Source: Oenanthe sinensis (lineage: Eukaryota > Streptophyta > Magnoliopsida > Apiales > Apiaceae). Taken from it: a stretch of 64,000 nucleotides of DNA. The DNA is taken from assembly GCA_028671895.1 (NCBI GenBank), contig CM053795.1, forward strand, positions 7,213,501 through 7,277,500. The letters run 5' to 3'. Below, in pieces: positions 33,998 through 44,014 of this stretch (position 1 is its first letter; every line of letters starts with the position of its first letter). Position numbers and translations under genes: made by a program. Under the pieces are notes generated by a model, which searched no databases, was not told the DNA's origin, and saw only the letters and a program-made list of their open reading frames with translations.

Positions 33998-36910
33998 ATG
34001 TCTGGTCATACTTCAACATGGCACTTGGCTTTTACAAAGCTGCGTTTCTTTACTCGAATCAGATGGTTCCTACAGCTAAAAAGTCCCATCAAGCGACATG
34101 AGTGTTCTGATCTTTCCAACAACAAAGCTAAAGTTGCAGATGCAAGTGATCAAGAAGAACAGAAAGAAGAGGAGATGGTGGTCTTGCAAAGGTTAGTAAA
34201 GAGACTTCACTTTGGGAGCTGTGAAGAGAAGGAAGTGGCTGCTAAAGATATCAAAATATTCGCTGCAAAGAGTTTGAATTGGCGGAAATTCATCACAGAG
34301 CTAGGTGTTATTCCGCCCCTAGTGGCAATGGTTGAGTCAGAAGTGGTGGCACGAAGGAGGTTGGCAGTTCAAGCGCTTATTGAGCTTGCTAATGGCACTT
34401 ACACGTAAGTTCTGTCTCGCTGTAGTCTTTTAGTATGAATAAAACAAAATATCTAAATTTTATACTTCAAAGCAGTTTTTTGAGGGGAGGGGGTATCAGT
34501 TTATCACAATATGGTTCTGAATAACTCAGGGTAGCTTAAAAAATAATATGATCAGCATTCAGGAATCAATGGATCATTCATTCATGGTAAATATTACTTT
34601 TCCAGATTAAAAATAATCCTGAAATTTATGTTAAAGTCGGCCCAGTGTCCAAATTAGACTTTGAAAGATATGGCATCCACTTGAATTTGGTTTTCTGCCT
34701 ATACTACCCCTAATTCTTGGCTTTTATGTTTGTTCAAGATTCTATAGGGTCTAGTTAACCTGACTTTTGTACAATCATTCTCTTCCTTTCCATATCCCTA
34801 TTTGATATACCATTGTTTTAATGTGAAATACATTTGGTGATACATTTGCATCATAACGAGTGGGATTAAGTTCTTTTTTATCCTAGACTTGTAAGTTAAA
34901 AATATTTGTGGCAGCAAAATTCTGACTTAAAAACCAGAAAGAAAAAAATCAGCATGGCTTTTAATATGGTCTTTAGGATGTAAGCATTAGTCTATTTTGT
35001 TGAGCTATAAGGATATACTTTTTTATATAGTGTTGAAATCTATATTCTTTTTTTTGCATCCATCCAATAAAATCCAAGAGATAAGACATTATTGGGTGTG
35101 GAGAAGATTTTAAATCATTACAGGAAAAAGCAGAATGGAGGAGATAGAATAGTTGGGAACTTGGGTCTACTTGACTTTTGGTTATCTTCAAAACATAGTA
35201 GTAATATTCTATATAGAACATCATCACCCATTCCCACAGGTCCTCTAGTTATGTATGTATGTTTTCATGTTTTAGACTTTTGGTTCACAAGACACTGAAT
35301 AGAAATCTTTAGAACTGCAAATATTTTTATAATTGTCATATGTAAGCACATATTTGAATTGAGTAGAAGAACCATTCCTTCAACAATCTCAAGAAGACAA
35401 CTACAGATTATTTTATGATGAGATTAACTTAAATGGAATAAGGGGCATGAAGTGCGCTGACTGTCCACTAAAAACTACAAGAGGTAGGAGAAATTGTAGG
35501 TGGCAAAACACTAGTTAGGCAGACAAATTGTTTATTTAAAGACATAATCTGTAGTTTATAAGAATCGACTAAATTTTAAAGACTTTAATTCTTGTAATGT
35601 CCTTGTAGTTATTAAGATATCTTAAAATATCTGGATATAATAATAAACTACACTTGTTGACCTTCATTCTTAACCTCATTTTCAAATCTGGTATTAAAGA
35701 ATCTTGCTGACTTATGACAGTCATTCTGTTTCATTTTCTTTGGGTTGTTGTACAGCCCCTATCTACATAATTGGCTAACCCCACAGGCCACAAGTACATA
35801 TATCTATAAATGTCAATTTTTTTAAGGAAAGCATGCATGAATTAAAACATCTTAAATTGTGTACCGAGTGCTGATTTGAGAGTTGACTCTGTATAACTAA
35901 TAAAAATCTGTATTAAAGAAATAGAACTTTGCGGATTAAACCTTTTGATAAATTATCGGTTCTCATTTCTCAATTCTCATCAGGGACTAGGTTAGAAACC
36001 CATATCATTCTGAAGTGATTTGCATTGATATTGATTTCTTTTTCCTTTTTGTTGGTTTTTCAGGAACAAAGCTCTAATATTGGAGGCAGGAATCTTATCA
36101 AAACTACCAGAAAACATTGATGTTTTAGAGGAAGAAACAGTGCATGATTTTGCAAAGCTAATATTTTCCTTATCATCCGTAGCCAACAGCCAATTCCCCC
36201 TAAACTCCTCAATTATCATTCCATTCGTGATCTCTGTTCTTGAAGCAGATTCAAGTCTTGACACAAAAGAATCATGTTTAGGTACATTGTACAACCTTTC
36301 TAACCTGCTAGACAATGCCCACGCTCTGGCTTCCAGTAAAATACTCAACATTCTCTTGGGGCTCTCTTCTATTAGACAGACATCAGAAAAAGCTCTTGCA
36401 ACCTTGGGCAATTTGGTAGTTACCTCAATGGGAAAAAAGTCATTGGAAATTAATCCAATGGTGGCAAAGAGCTTGATAGAGATTATGACATGGGATGATA
36501 AACCAAGAAGCCAAGAGTTATCGGCTTATGTGTTGATGATTTTAGCGCATCAAAGCTCTGTACAACGATTAAAAATGGCAAATGCAGGAATTGTTCCGGT
36601 TCTTCTTCAAGTGTCTCTATTAAGTAGTCCCTTAGCACAAAAAAGAGCAATGAGATTGCTACAATGGTTTAAAGAAGAAAGACAGACGAGAATGAGGCCT
36701 CATTCAGGTCCTCAGACACAAAAAATTTCAGCAGGCTCGCCTGTAAATCAAAGAGATGTGATTGAAGGGAAGAAATTAATGAAAAACATGGTGAAACAGA
36801 GTCTGTACAAAAATATGGAATCAATGGCTCGTCGTGCTAGTGGTGATGAAGGGTCTTCTAAGCTCAAGTTCTTGGTCATCAGTTCAAGTTCTAAGAGCCT
36901 GCCTTACTAG
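33998..36910 (+). CDS. ARM-repeat superfamily protein (no U-box)
   Basis: Two exons, 33998-34404 and 36064-36910, join ACxG in phase to give 417 residues. After a basic N-terminus (about 1-50) and an acidic stretch (DQEEQKEEEM, about 49-58), the protein has armadillo-type helices: VLQRLVKRLHFGSCEEKEVA, LGVIPPLVAMVESEVVARRR, LAVQALIELANGTYTNKALI, then SCLGTLYNLSNL, ALATLGNLV, LSAYVLMILAHQSSVQRLKM and GIVPVLLQVS. The Ser-rich C-terminal tail has no domain. It resembles the plant ARM subgroup that looks like PUB-ARM ligases but lacks a U-box (At2g27430-like), so a scaffold role is more likely than ubiquitin ligase activity. The start at 33998 was chosen because it follows a splice-acceptor-like TTCCTCAG; the frame itself stays open upstream to 33719. 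Confidence 0.85.
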
Positions 36911-38239
36911 AATTGATCAACAGAAACAATCCAACAGAAATTTTTTGATATTTCATATTAGATATATGGTCTTGTGAGAAATGGAGTATTTTTCCATGGC
37001 CAGTGCTCCTTAGTTTCCTTTGTTCAATATCTTACTCCGTAAATCCTTGGAGTTTAAGCATTAGTTTTCCTGTTATTTTTTTTGACCTCGTTTGTGACTA
37101 AAAATGATAATTACACATATACCGTCTACATTTTACAGGCATATAAATTCAGTTTGATTAGATTATATTTTGACTCCACTAAATTTATTATTTTTTGTAT
37201 TAAAATATTAATTATAGAGTATTTATATTTGAAGAAAAACTTAACTACATAATCAAATTATTTTAACAAATAGCTCTCTTTTTTTTGCTGAGCTGAAATA
37301 GCTCTCATTTATAATGTAATACTTTATTAGGTTTATTATGTACGTACAAGATTTCTACTTCCTACCGAACCGTGTTCAATAATGAAAGTATTTATTTTCT
37401 ACAATTTTTTATAAAAAAAATCATAAGTAATTGGTTCTAATTTTGAGAGCAGGCACAGCTATGTAGTAGTCTTTCAGCTAAACATGACTCTTCTGTTACA
37501 TTGCAGCTACAACTACAACTCTATCAACTCTTGTTTACGTTTTAGTTCTACATTGTTTTTTTAATTTTGTTCTTCAATTTTGGCTATCTATCAGGTATGA
37601 ATCTTCTTTTGATATTATCTGTAATTATGCTTTTATTTTTTAATCAAGTGTTCTTTTTTGTTTCATAATTTTTTTTGTAAATGTGAGTTCTGATACAAAC
37701 TACGTAGAAATTAACTTAAGCACTTTAAAGTAGTTGATGGTATCTGTAAATATATATACACGAAGTAATGATATTTGTATGTGCAGTGATGCCTAGTGAG
37801 TTGTGTAACAAAGATTAAAGTATTAAACCCTATATATTAGATCAATTTGTATACGTAGTAACTTTTTGTATTAATATAATTAATTTTACAAGTTTGTAGT
37901 AAAATATGACTACTTATTAATCAAAGTAAATTGTGTTTCATGTTTGAGAATGTTAACAGTACTACTTGGATTTTATTGTTTTCTTTTGCATGCATGTTAC
38001 TTGGAATAATCTTGTTAGCTTATGTATTATGTATGTATTGATTGTCGCAACTCCTAATTGATACTATTATGATGATGTTGCTTATTACTATCTTATTTTC
38101 AACTTATAAATCACTCATTGTTTCCTTATCAGCTAGTGATATATTTCCCTTGTTTCGAGGAATGAAATGATGGCCGGAGAAGCTGATTTTTCCCCCTTGT
38201 TTTTTTGGTTTCTCCAGATACTTAATTACTTGAATTATA
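36911..38239. other. Intergenic DNA between the ARM gene and an unrecognised gene
   Basis: No coding exon was supported. The first few hundred bases should hold the ARM 3' UTR. From about 37500 the sequence is CT/T-rich with a possible untranslated first exon of the next plus-strand gene (CTACAACTACAACTCTATC region near 37506-37530). Confidence 0.4.
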
Positions 38240-39425
38240 ATGGAATCTGGAAATGCTGAGTTTGATTGTTTTTGTTCAGCAGTCGATGAAGACATCCATT
38301 GTCGGGTATTATTCTCATTTGCTGCATTTTAATCTCAGTGGCAATAAATTCTCATTGAGTACAATTTTAATTTAGTTCATGCTTATTAGAGTAGATTGCT
38401 AAGTGGATCATCACTGACAGAAAAAGGAAAAGTTGCAAGCACTGTTCTTTCATTTATTCACTACTAACCGTGTCATGGACAACATTGATAGTCGATTCTA
38501 GTGTCTTGGCGTAAAAGTTGTATTACATTTTATATGAAACTGAAACTTGTGACGATATTTTGTGTTTTTTAATTACTGCGTTCTGAACAAGATTCACTTA
38601 AGTATGTTATAGGCCAATTGATGGCACTTGGTACCCATATTATTGGAATCTGGAAAAAGAAATTGCAAAATGAGAGTCCTAAGCGCCCCCAGAGAGTCAT
38701 GGATGTTGCAGAAGAGAGAGTTCCTAACCTATCTGATTCTGAAACCCCAACTGTAATTGTAGATGATGAGAAGAATAATACGTACATGTCACTTAAGCAT
38801 ATAATACGTCGGTTGGTGGCAGTTGGTACCCATATTAAAGGATTCTGGTCAGAGATTGTGCAAAGAAAGAACCCTAATCAGCCCCAAAATATTGCAAATG
38901 TTAAAGACGAGAAAGTTCCTTACCTACATGATTCTCAAACACCAACTGCGATCATGAATGATAACATGTGTCCTTTCTCCGAAGTGAATGCTGTGGGACC
39001 TGACAACAATGTGCCAAGGGACTCATCTCCTAAGCAAAATGCAGCTATGGGGAGATATGATAACTCAAATGCAGGCAGTAAAAAAATTTGTATCGGTGAA
39101 ACAGAAATTTTGTCTCTTGGATCATTTCAGATTCTTCCATCAAATGTGAAACTAGTAGAGATGTGGAATCGAATACCGAAGTAACAAGTGATCAACAGGC
39201 TGCTAATTTTGTTCCCTCTACTGAGTTACCTGAATCTGACGGGTTACTTAGTAGGGTAGATCTTGATGGTGGTCTGTCATTGGTATCAATAGGTATGTAA
39301 ATCTTTTTTATTTGATTTGTATGTTTCTTTGTGTATAATAGAAATATCTCTTTTTGACCTTGTCATATGCAGATTCATTTTCATCGGAGGATGAGTTTTC
39401 CGAGGCAGAATATGTGCTTGTTTAG
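38240..39425 (+). CDS. Unrecognised protein with an internal tandem repeat
   Basis: Likely exons are 38240-38305 (MESGNAEFDCFCSAVDEDIHCR), a main exon from about 38590 to about 39076, one from 39130 to 39292, and a last one 39373-39425 ending SSEDEFSEAEYVLV. The main exon encodes two tandem ~65-residue repeats. Both have the pattern SLKxxIxxLxAxGTHIxGxW, then a short basic stretch, then VPxLxDSxTPTxIxxD (LMALGTHIIGIWKKKLQ... and LVAVGTHIKGFWSEIVQ...). Frame is lost at 39184 unless a short intron (about 53 nt, 39077-39129) is removed; after that the frame runs on to the last two exons with clean GT-AG borders. The join between the first and main exons is unresolved. I do not recognise the family and assign no function. 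Confidence 0.55.
38596..38993 (+). repeat. Two in-frame ~200-bp tandem repeat units
   Basis: Unit 1 (about 38596-38792) and unit 2 (about 38793-38990) share ACTTAAG, TTGGTACCCATATTA, GGAATCTGG/GGATTCTGG, CCTAACCTATCTGATTCT against CCTTACCTACATGATTCT, and ACCCCAACTG/ACACCAACTG in the same order and in the same frame. This is an intragenic duplication in the unrecognised gene. Confidence 0.85.
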
Positions 39426-40841
39426 AATGCCGCTACATAAAGGATAATTCTGGTTCATTCAATTCATGAGGATGATTTCAAACTTTTCGCAGCGGGCATC
39501 GTAAATCTAATCTTTTTGCAAATATATACATATGGTATTAGGATTTTTTTTTTGACACTCGTATAACGGGTTTTAATTGTTCATTTAGGAGTGGTTGATT
39601 ATTCACTTTGCTGATATAGTTGTCATTGATTTTTTGAATATCTCAGTAAATGTATGTATATTTCATATAAATCTCATGGGAATAATGTTGTAGGATATAC
39701 TTTTTGAAAAAAAATATATCTGATATCTTTTTTTTAAGCTACACCAGCTTCTACAGGTATCTTCCTGAAATAGATTTCAACTTGCAAGTGCAGATGTAAT
39801 ACATAGTTTATCTGCAGCTGCAATGCAGGAAGTAATAGCTTAAAAGTCCATCTACGGGGAAAAAAGTTTCAACTCGGTACTACACGTCTACACTTTAATT
39901 TAATAATTCATTTGACCATAGTTGTTGTCAGTTTTTAAAGAAATTGTGAATAGCCCCACGTACAGGTTGATTAAGAATTCGATAGGTAGAGAGCTGGGGA
40001 GACAACAGATACATAATGATGCCAAGGGTGGCCTCTGCGGTATTGATATGGTTGATTCCTTTCCAACTGCTTAAACTTTTGCAAACTATATGGTATTCCT
40101 ATGAATGCATATAAGACTTCTTGATTTAGTTCTTTCCCCCTTCTTGGTTCAGTTTTGTCCCAAGTTGAGCAAGATTTCGCTTCAAGAGCCTAACTTTAGT
40201 ATTCCTATGTACTTGTGATCAGGAGGCTCCCCGAAGTAAAACATAGAATATATTCATTTAGTGTGAGGTACATAATGAGTTTTAAGAACTAACAAGCCAT
40301 TGGGCAGACTTGCAGACTTGTAATACTCCTATAATTTTACATAGACTTGGCCAATCTGCTTTAGCAGTTAGCATCATTTCCGAGAAATATCATTCAAGCT
40401 CATCAGAATTACATGGGAATCCTCAAGGGAAGATAACAATCCTTGCTTAACAGTGGGATAAATCAATTGAAATGCTAATGTGACTGATATGCACATAATG
40501 AAAGGTGGCATTCTAAGTCGCAACAGCTATATGTTGGTTATTTAGTTTGAAACGGATTGACCGATTAGTGATTACATAATATTCGATATTATGGTGTATC
40601 AAAATGGCGAGAGTTACAGTCAAATTTTCTTGGCGAAATGGGGAGTTCACACGCATGAGAAATACAAACACAGATACAATGGATTCAAATGAAGCTTCTT
40701 GAACAAACAATCAAAATATATAAATCCCAATGCTAGAATAATATGACACCCAGTCACCCAGATCAGGTTTACACGAATTAACCAGTTATCACAATTTAAC
40801 ATGTTTTATAACTACAACGACTTGTTCAAGAAAATGAAGAA
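39426..40841. other. Convergent intergenic DNA
   Basis: This lies between the 3' ends of the plus-strand unrecognised gene and the minus-strand L34 gene. I see no coding exon, RNA gene or clear transposon in it. Confidence 0.5.
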
Positions 40842-42401
40842 TTAACGATATTGCTTCCCAGTGTTGTGGTTGGTCTTTGTACAAAGTTTCCATCGTCCCT
40901 TGGCACGTCTTCGTTTAATTATCGCTCTTCCACTGGTAGTACTCATTCGCTTACGGAAACCATGAGTACGGGCCAGAGATTTTCGAGATCTACTCCTCTT
41001 AGTTTGACAAAGAGCTGCTTTCCCAGCTCTTACAACTAGACTACGACTTTTCTCTTTTTTTATCCCAGTGTTGAAGTTGAGCCCCAATGATAAACCTGCA
41101 ATGCATAAGCAATAAGACAATACGGTATGGCAATAAAATGAATCAATGATGCACATGTTTCAGCCCTACTCAGATAGGTTTAGCTTATGGGAGACTTTAT
41201 ACCATATTTATAATTTAATTGTAAAGCACGATCAGTATGCATAAGGTGTTGTGGAACATGAAATCATATAGTATCAAGAAAATATTGGAAATTAAGGCTT
41301 CGTTTGTTTGGAAAATATTATGGAAGGAAAATAACATGTTTGTGATATATTTTTCCAACCTCTAGAGAGGGAAAAAAAATTCCTCACTCTCTTTACTATT
41401 GCTTTTTTGACGTGCACGATAATTTCTTTGATTAATTCTCTAAGCAAACAAACATAGGAAAACTAGAAAAATATTTTCTTGTAAAATATCTTACAACCAA
41501 ACAACAGAGGCATAAGAAACTGGAATTCCCTAAGATTGTGTTTGGGAACCTTGATTTCATTTCAAATGATGGATTTCAAACGACACGATTTGAGTTGTCA
41601 TTTCAAATTCTCATATTTGTACTAATATTTGAATTCCTTGGAATTCAGATGAAATCCAAATCCAAATTTTTATGATTACCCAAACATGTCTTTTGATCAA
41701 ATCCAGAATTTCAAATGAAATCCCTTTTCCCAAACAGGACATAATAATTTGTGTAGTGAAACCCGGTGTCCCTAAACTACCTAAAGGATAAGAAAAAGGA
41801 AAATGAGAGAATGAAATGGAGTTCTATACATTTTCAAGAACCACGCCTGTGCTTAAGAAACTTTAGATGATAGAAAAATCTAAATTCTGCACATGTTCAA
41901 TTATTTGTCATGGTGGCAATTTTCTACTTTCTTCTTCATTTAAATGTTCTACAAGAACTATAAAAAGGTAACAACTTACACACCACAAATTACTAATCAT
42001 AATTTCATACAGAGACACAAATTCAAGAAAACAAACCTAATTAACTTAAAAGATAAACCAATCCCAAATGCACAGTACAGAAATTATTCAAATACAAACT
42101 CCAAATTTCATAAATTAAAGACCTTTTCTATATCCAAACCACATATTATAATAAAACACTCAATAATAATAATAATAACAACAACAAAGACCAAGAAAAG
42201 GATAATACCTGAGAATGAAGAAGATGAGGAGATAGAAAGTGAGGACAAGGAACAAGTGAGGAAGGAGGTAGTGGGCAGCCCAGAAGGAACCATTTTGAAA
42301 GACACACAGCTTCTGGGCCTTGAACCACTGGACACAGATAAGGAAGCTGATGGGCCCACGTATGAACATAGACCCAATGTAGCCATTGACATACACGCCA
42401 T
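40842..42401 (-). CDS. RPL34: Large ribosomal subunit protein bL34c, chloroplastic (nuclear-encoded)
   Basis: Two exons, 42209-42401 and 40842-41095, join G/GT in phase to give 148 residues. Exon 1 encodes a Ser-rich plastid transit peptide (MACMSMATLGLCSYVGPSAS...). The mature part is the conserved L34 core near the C-terminus, TKRSRSRKSLARTHGFRKRM and STTSGRAIIKRRRAKGRWKL, followed by a short tail, CTKTNHNTGKQYR. L34 is a small, very basic protein of the plastid 50S subunit near the 23S rRNA. Length and the intron after the transit region fit plant homologues. The 1.1-kb intron holds two MITE-like elements. Confidence 0.95.
41296..41511. mobile_element. MITE in the L34 intron (GCTTCGTTTGTTTGG ends)
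   Basis: The left end GGCTTCGTTTGTTTGGAAAA and the right end CCAAACAACAGAGGC are inverted copies, with subterminal AATATT and AAATATTTTCTTG also pairing. These ends are common in hAT-like MITEs. No coding capacity; target duplication not resolved. Confidence 0.6.
41534..41743. mobile_element. MITE in the L34 intron, same family as 5031-5226
   Basis: The ends GATTGTGTTTGGGAACCTTG and CCCTTTTCCCAAACAGGACA form an imperfect inverted repeat, with further pairing between TTTCATTTCAAATGATGG and the TTTCAAATGAAATCCC near the right end. The centre (GTCATTTCAAATTCTCATAT, TGTACTAATATTTGAATTCC) is the reverse complement of the core of the element at 5031-5226. Confidence 0.7.
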
Positions 42402-42726
42402 TATCTTGTTTTCCTCTGTATGTATTGTTTCTTATATATCTATGTCTATCTTTTTTGGGATTTCATTTGCTACCTTATCGATTATGTGAGGAAGATACAC
42501 AGGGTTATACTCGTCTGTGGTGGGTCACAGGATAACATTCCGGAATTTTCCTATATTTATATTTTACTAAAAATGAAATTGTTAATAAAACAATTAGTTT
42601 TGAGGGAAATTTAATTTTTAGTTCATGCATTATTTTTTACTAATTTGATAATTGTTTATTTTCTTTAACTCTAATTTACTTTAGTTAAGAAATTTATGAG
42701 AAATTAATTTGTACATACTTGAAAAC

Positions 42727-42790
42727 GCGACTAAATATCTCAATTGATAAGGTGTTATAGTACGTGTTCCAGGTTTCGGATTCGATAACT
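42727..42790 (+). mobile_element. Possible decayed tRNA-derived SINE head
   Basis: ATATCTCAATTGATAAGG resembles an A box and GGTTTCGGATTCGATAAC resembles a B box at roughly tRNA spacing. No tail or target duplication was found. Tentative. Confidence 0.3.
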
Positions 42791-42889
42791 TATTTTATAA
42801 AAAACAAGTAAGAAGTAGGTACCCAAGTGTGATTTTTTTTTTTTTGGGTTTTACAAAGATACAACAATAATGTATTTCAATTCATTCTA

Positions 42890-42923
42890 CCGGTATACAT
42901 GAGCTGCCGGTATACATGAGCTG
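42890..42923. repeat. 17-bp unit repeated twice in tandem
   Basis: CCGGTATACATGAGCTG occurs twice back to back, immediately left of the palindrome. Confidence 0.9.
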
Positions 42924-42935
42924 ATCTCTACACAA

Positions 42936-43467
42936 GGTTAAATATCAATCAGGTGACTGATTGCGTCCAGATGTATCAAGCAGGTGATTGATTGCAAATT
43001 TGACTCATTTTGGTGACTGATTGCACAATTTGACTCATTTCAGTTTTCCGGTCACCTGAAAATTTTCTGACGAAAAAAAATATGCACAAAAAAACCCGAA
43101 AAAAATTTATATGTAGTAAAACACCCCGACTTTGAATCTCCTAAACTCAGAATTATCGAAATAAAATTCAAAATTCAAAATTGAAATTAAATAAATTTGG
43201 GTCAAGATTTATTTAATTTCGATTTTGAATTTTGAATTTAATTTCGATAATTCTGAGTTTAGGAGATTCAAAGTCGGGGTGTTTTACTACATATAAATTT
43301 TTTTCGGGTTTTTTTGTGCATATTTTTTTTCGTCGGAAAATTTTCAGGTGGCCGAAAAACTGAAATGAGTCAAATTGTGCAATCAGTCACCAAAATGAGT
43401 CAAATTTGTAATCAGTCACCTGCTTGATACATCTGGACGCAATCAGTCACCTAATTGATATTTAACC
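42936..43467. mobile_element. Large near-perfect palindrome (foldback / long-TIR MITE)
   Basis: Two arms of about 255 bp are inverted copies with roughly eight mismatches and no gaps by eye, separated by a loop of only ~20 bases around AAATTTGGGTCAAGATTT. The outer ends are GGTTAAATATCAAT and its complement ATTGATATTTAACC. Flanks TCTACACAA (left) and CCTCCACAA (right) could be a degenerate 9-bp target duplication, as for Mutator-type elements. The arms contain three AGGTGACTGATTGC-like subrepeats. There is no open frame. A transcript would fold into a long hairpin. It lies between L34 and the IPGA1-like gene. Confidence 0.85.
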
Positions 43468-44014
43468 CCTCCACAAATTTATTTTAATTATCATAACATA
43501 CAGATTTTGTGGGAACATTGTTTCATGATGAGAGAACAGTGTAAGACCATCAATATTCTAAAACCTCACTTGCGGGAAAGCCCATAACTAGGACCATCAA
43601 TTTCCTAGTTGTTTAAAAGCTCATTACTCACAAGTCACAACTTCTGTTATCATATTAACAATGGTTTAATAGGAACATATCCCTGTGTATTGTTTGAATA
43701 TATATACAATATAACACAATTTGAAGAGCTGTGAACAGTGAACCAAATTATAACATGGGAGGATAGTTGAATGCCTGAAAATACGACATGTATCTCGCAC
43801 CTTTCAAAATAGACTATCGCTGAAAAGGGCTAGTTGGTAGTGCAAGTATGGTGACTTGGAAACAAAAAGTCCCGTTCATCATATACCAATACTGTAAATT
43901 AGTGTGGGTTAGCTACCAAGTACAAATAATTTACTTTAAAATTATGAAAGTCTCGTTCGTCAAGAATTATCATTCTTGATTTTCCTTTTGTAGAGCTATT
44001 ATGTTCTCTATATT

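Larger units (their letters stand above)
42402..44014. other. Intergenic DNA between L34 and the IPGA1-like gene
   Basis: No gene was seen. It contains a possible decayed SINE head (about 42727-42790), a 17-bp tandem repeat (42890-42923), and the large palindrome (42936-43467). The stretch next to 44014 is the 3' flank of the IPGA1-like gene, and that next to 42402 is the L34 promoter side. Confidence 0.55.

Noticed and set aside
41944..42489. 181-codon plus-strand open frame
   Set aside because: It overlaps exon 1 and the intron of the minus-strand L34 gene; the frame is a shadow of the transit-peptide exon.
42936..43467. CRISPR-like array suggested by the repeated GTGACTGATTGC units
   Set aside because: The units are irregularly spaced inside the inverted-repeat arms of a plant genome element; there are no equal spacers and the context is eukaryotic.
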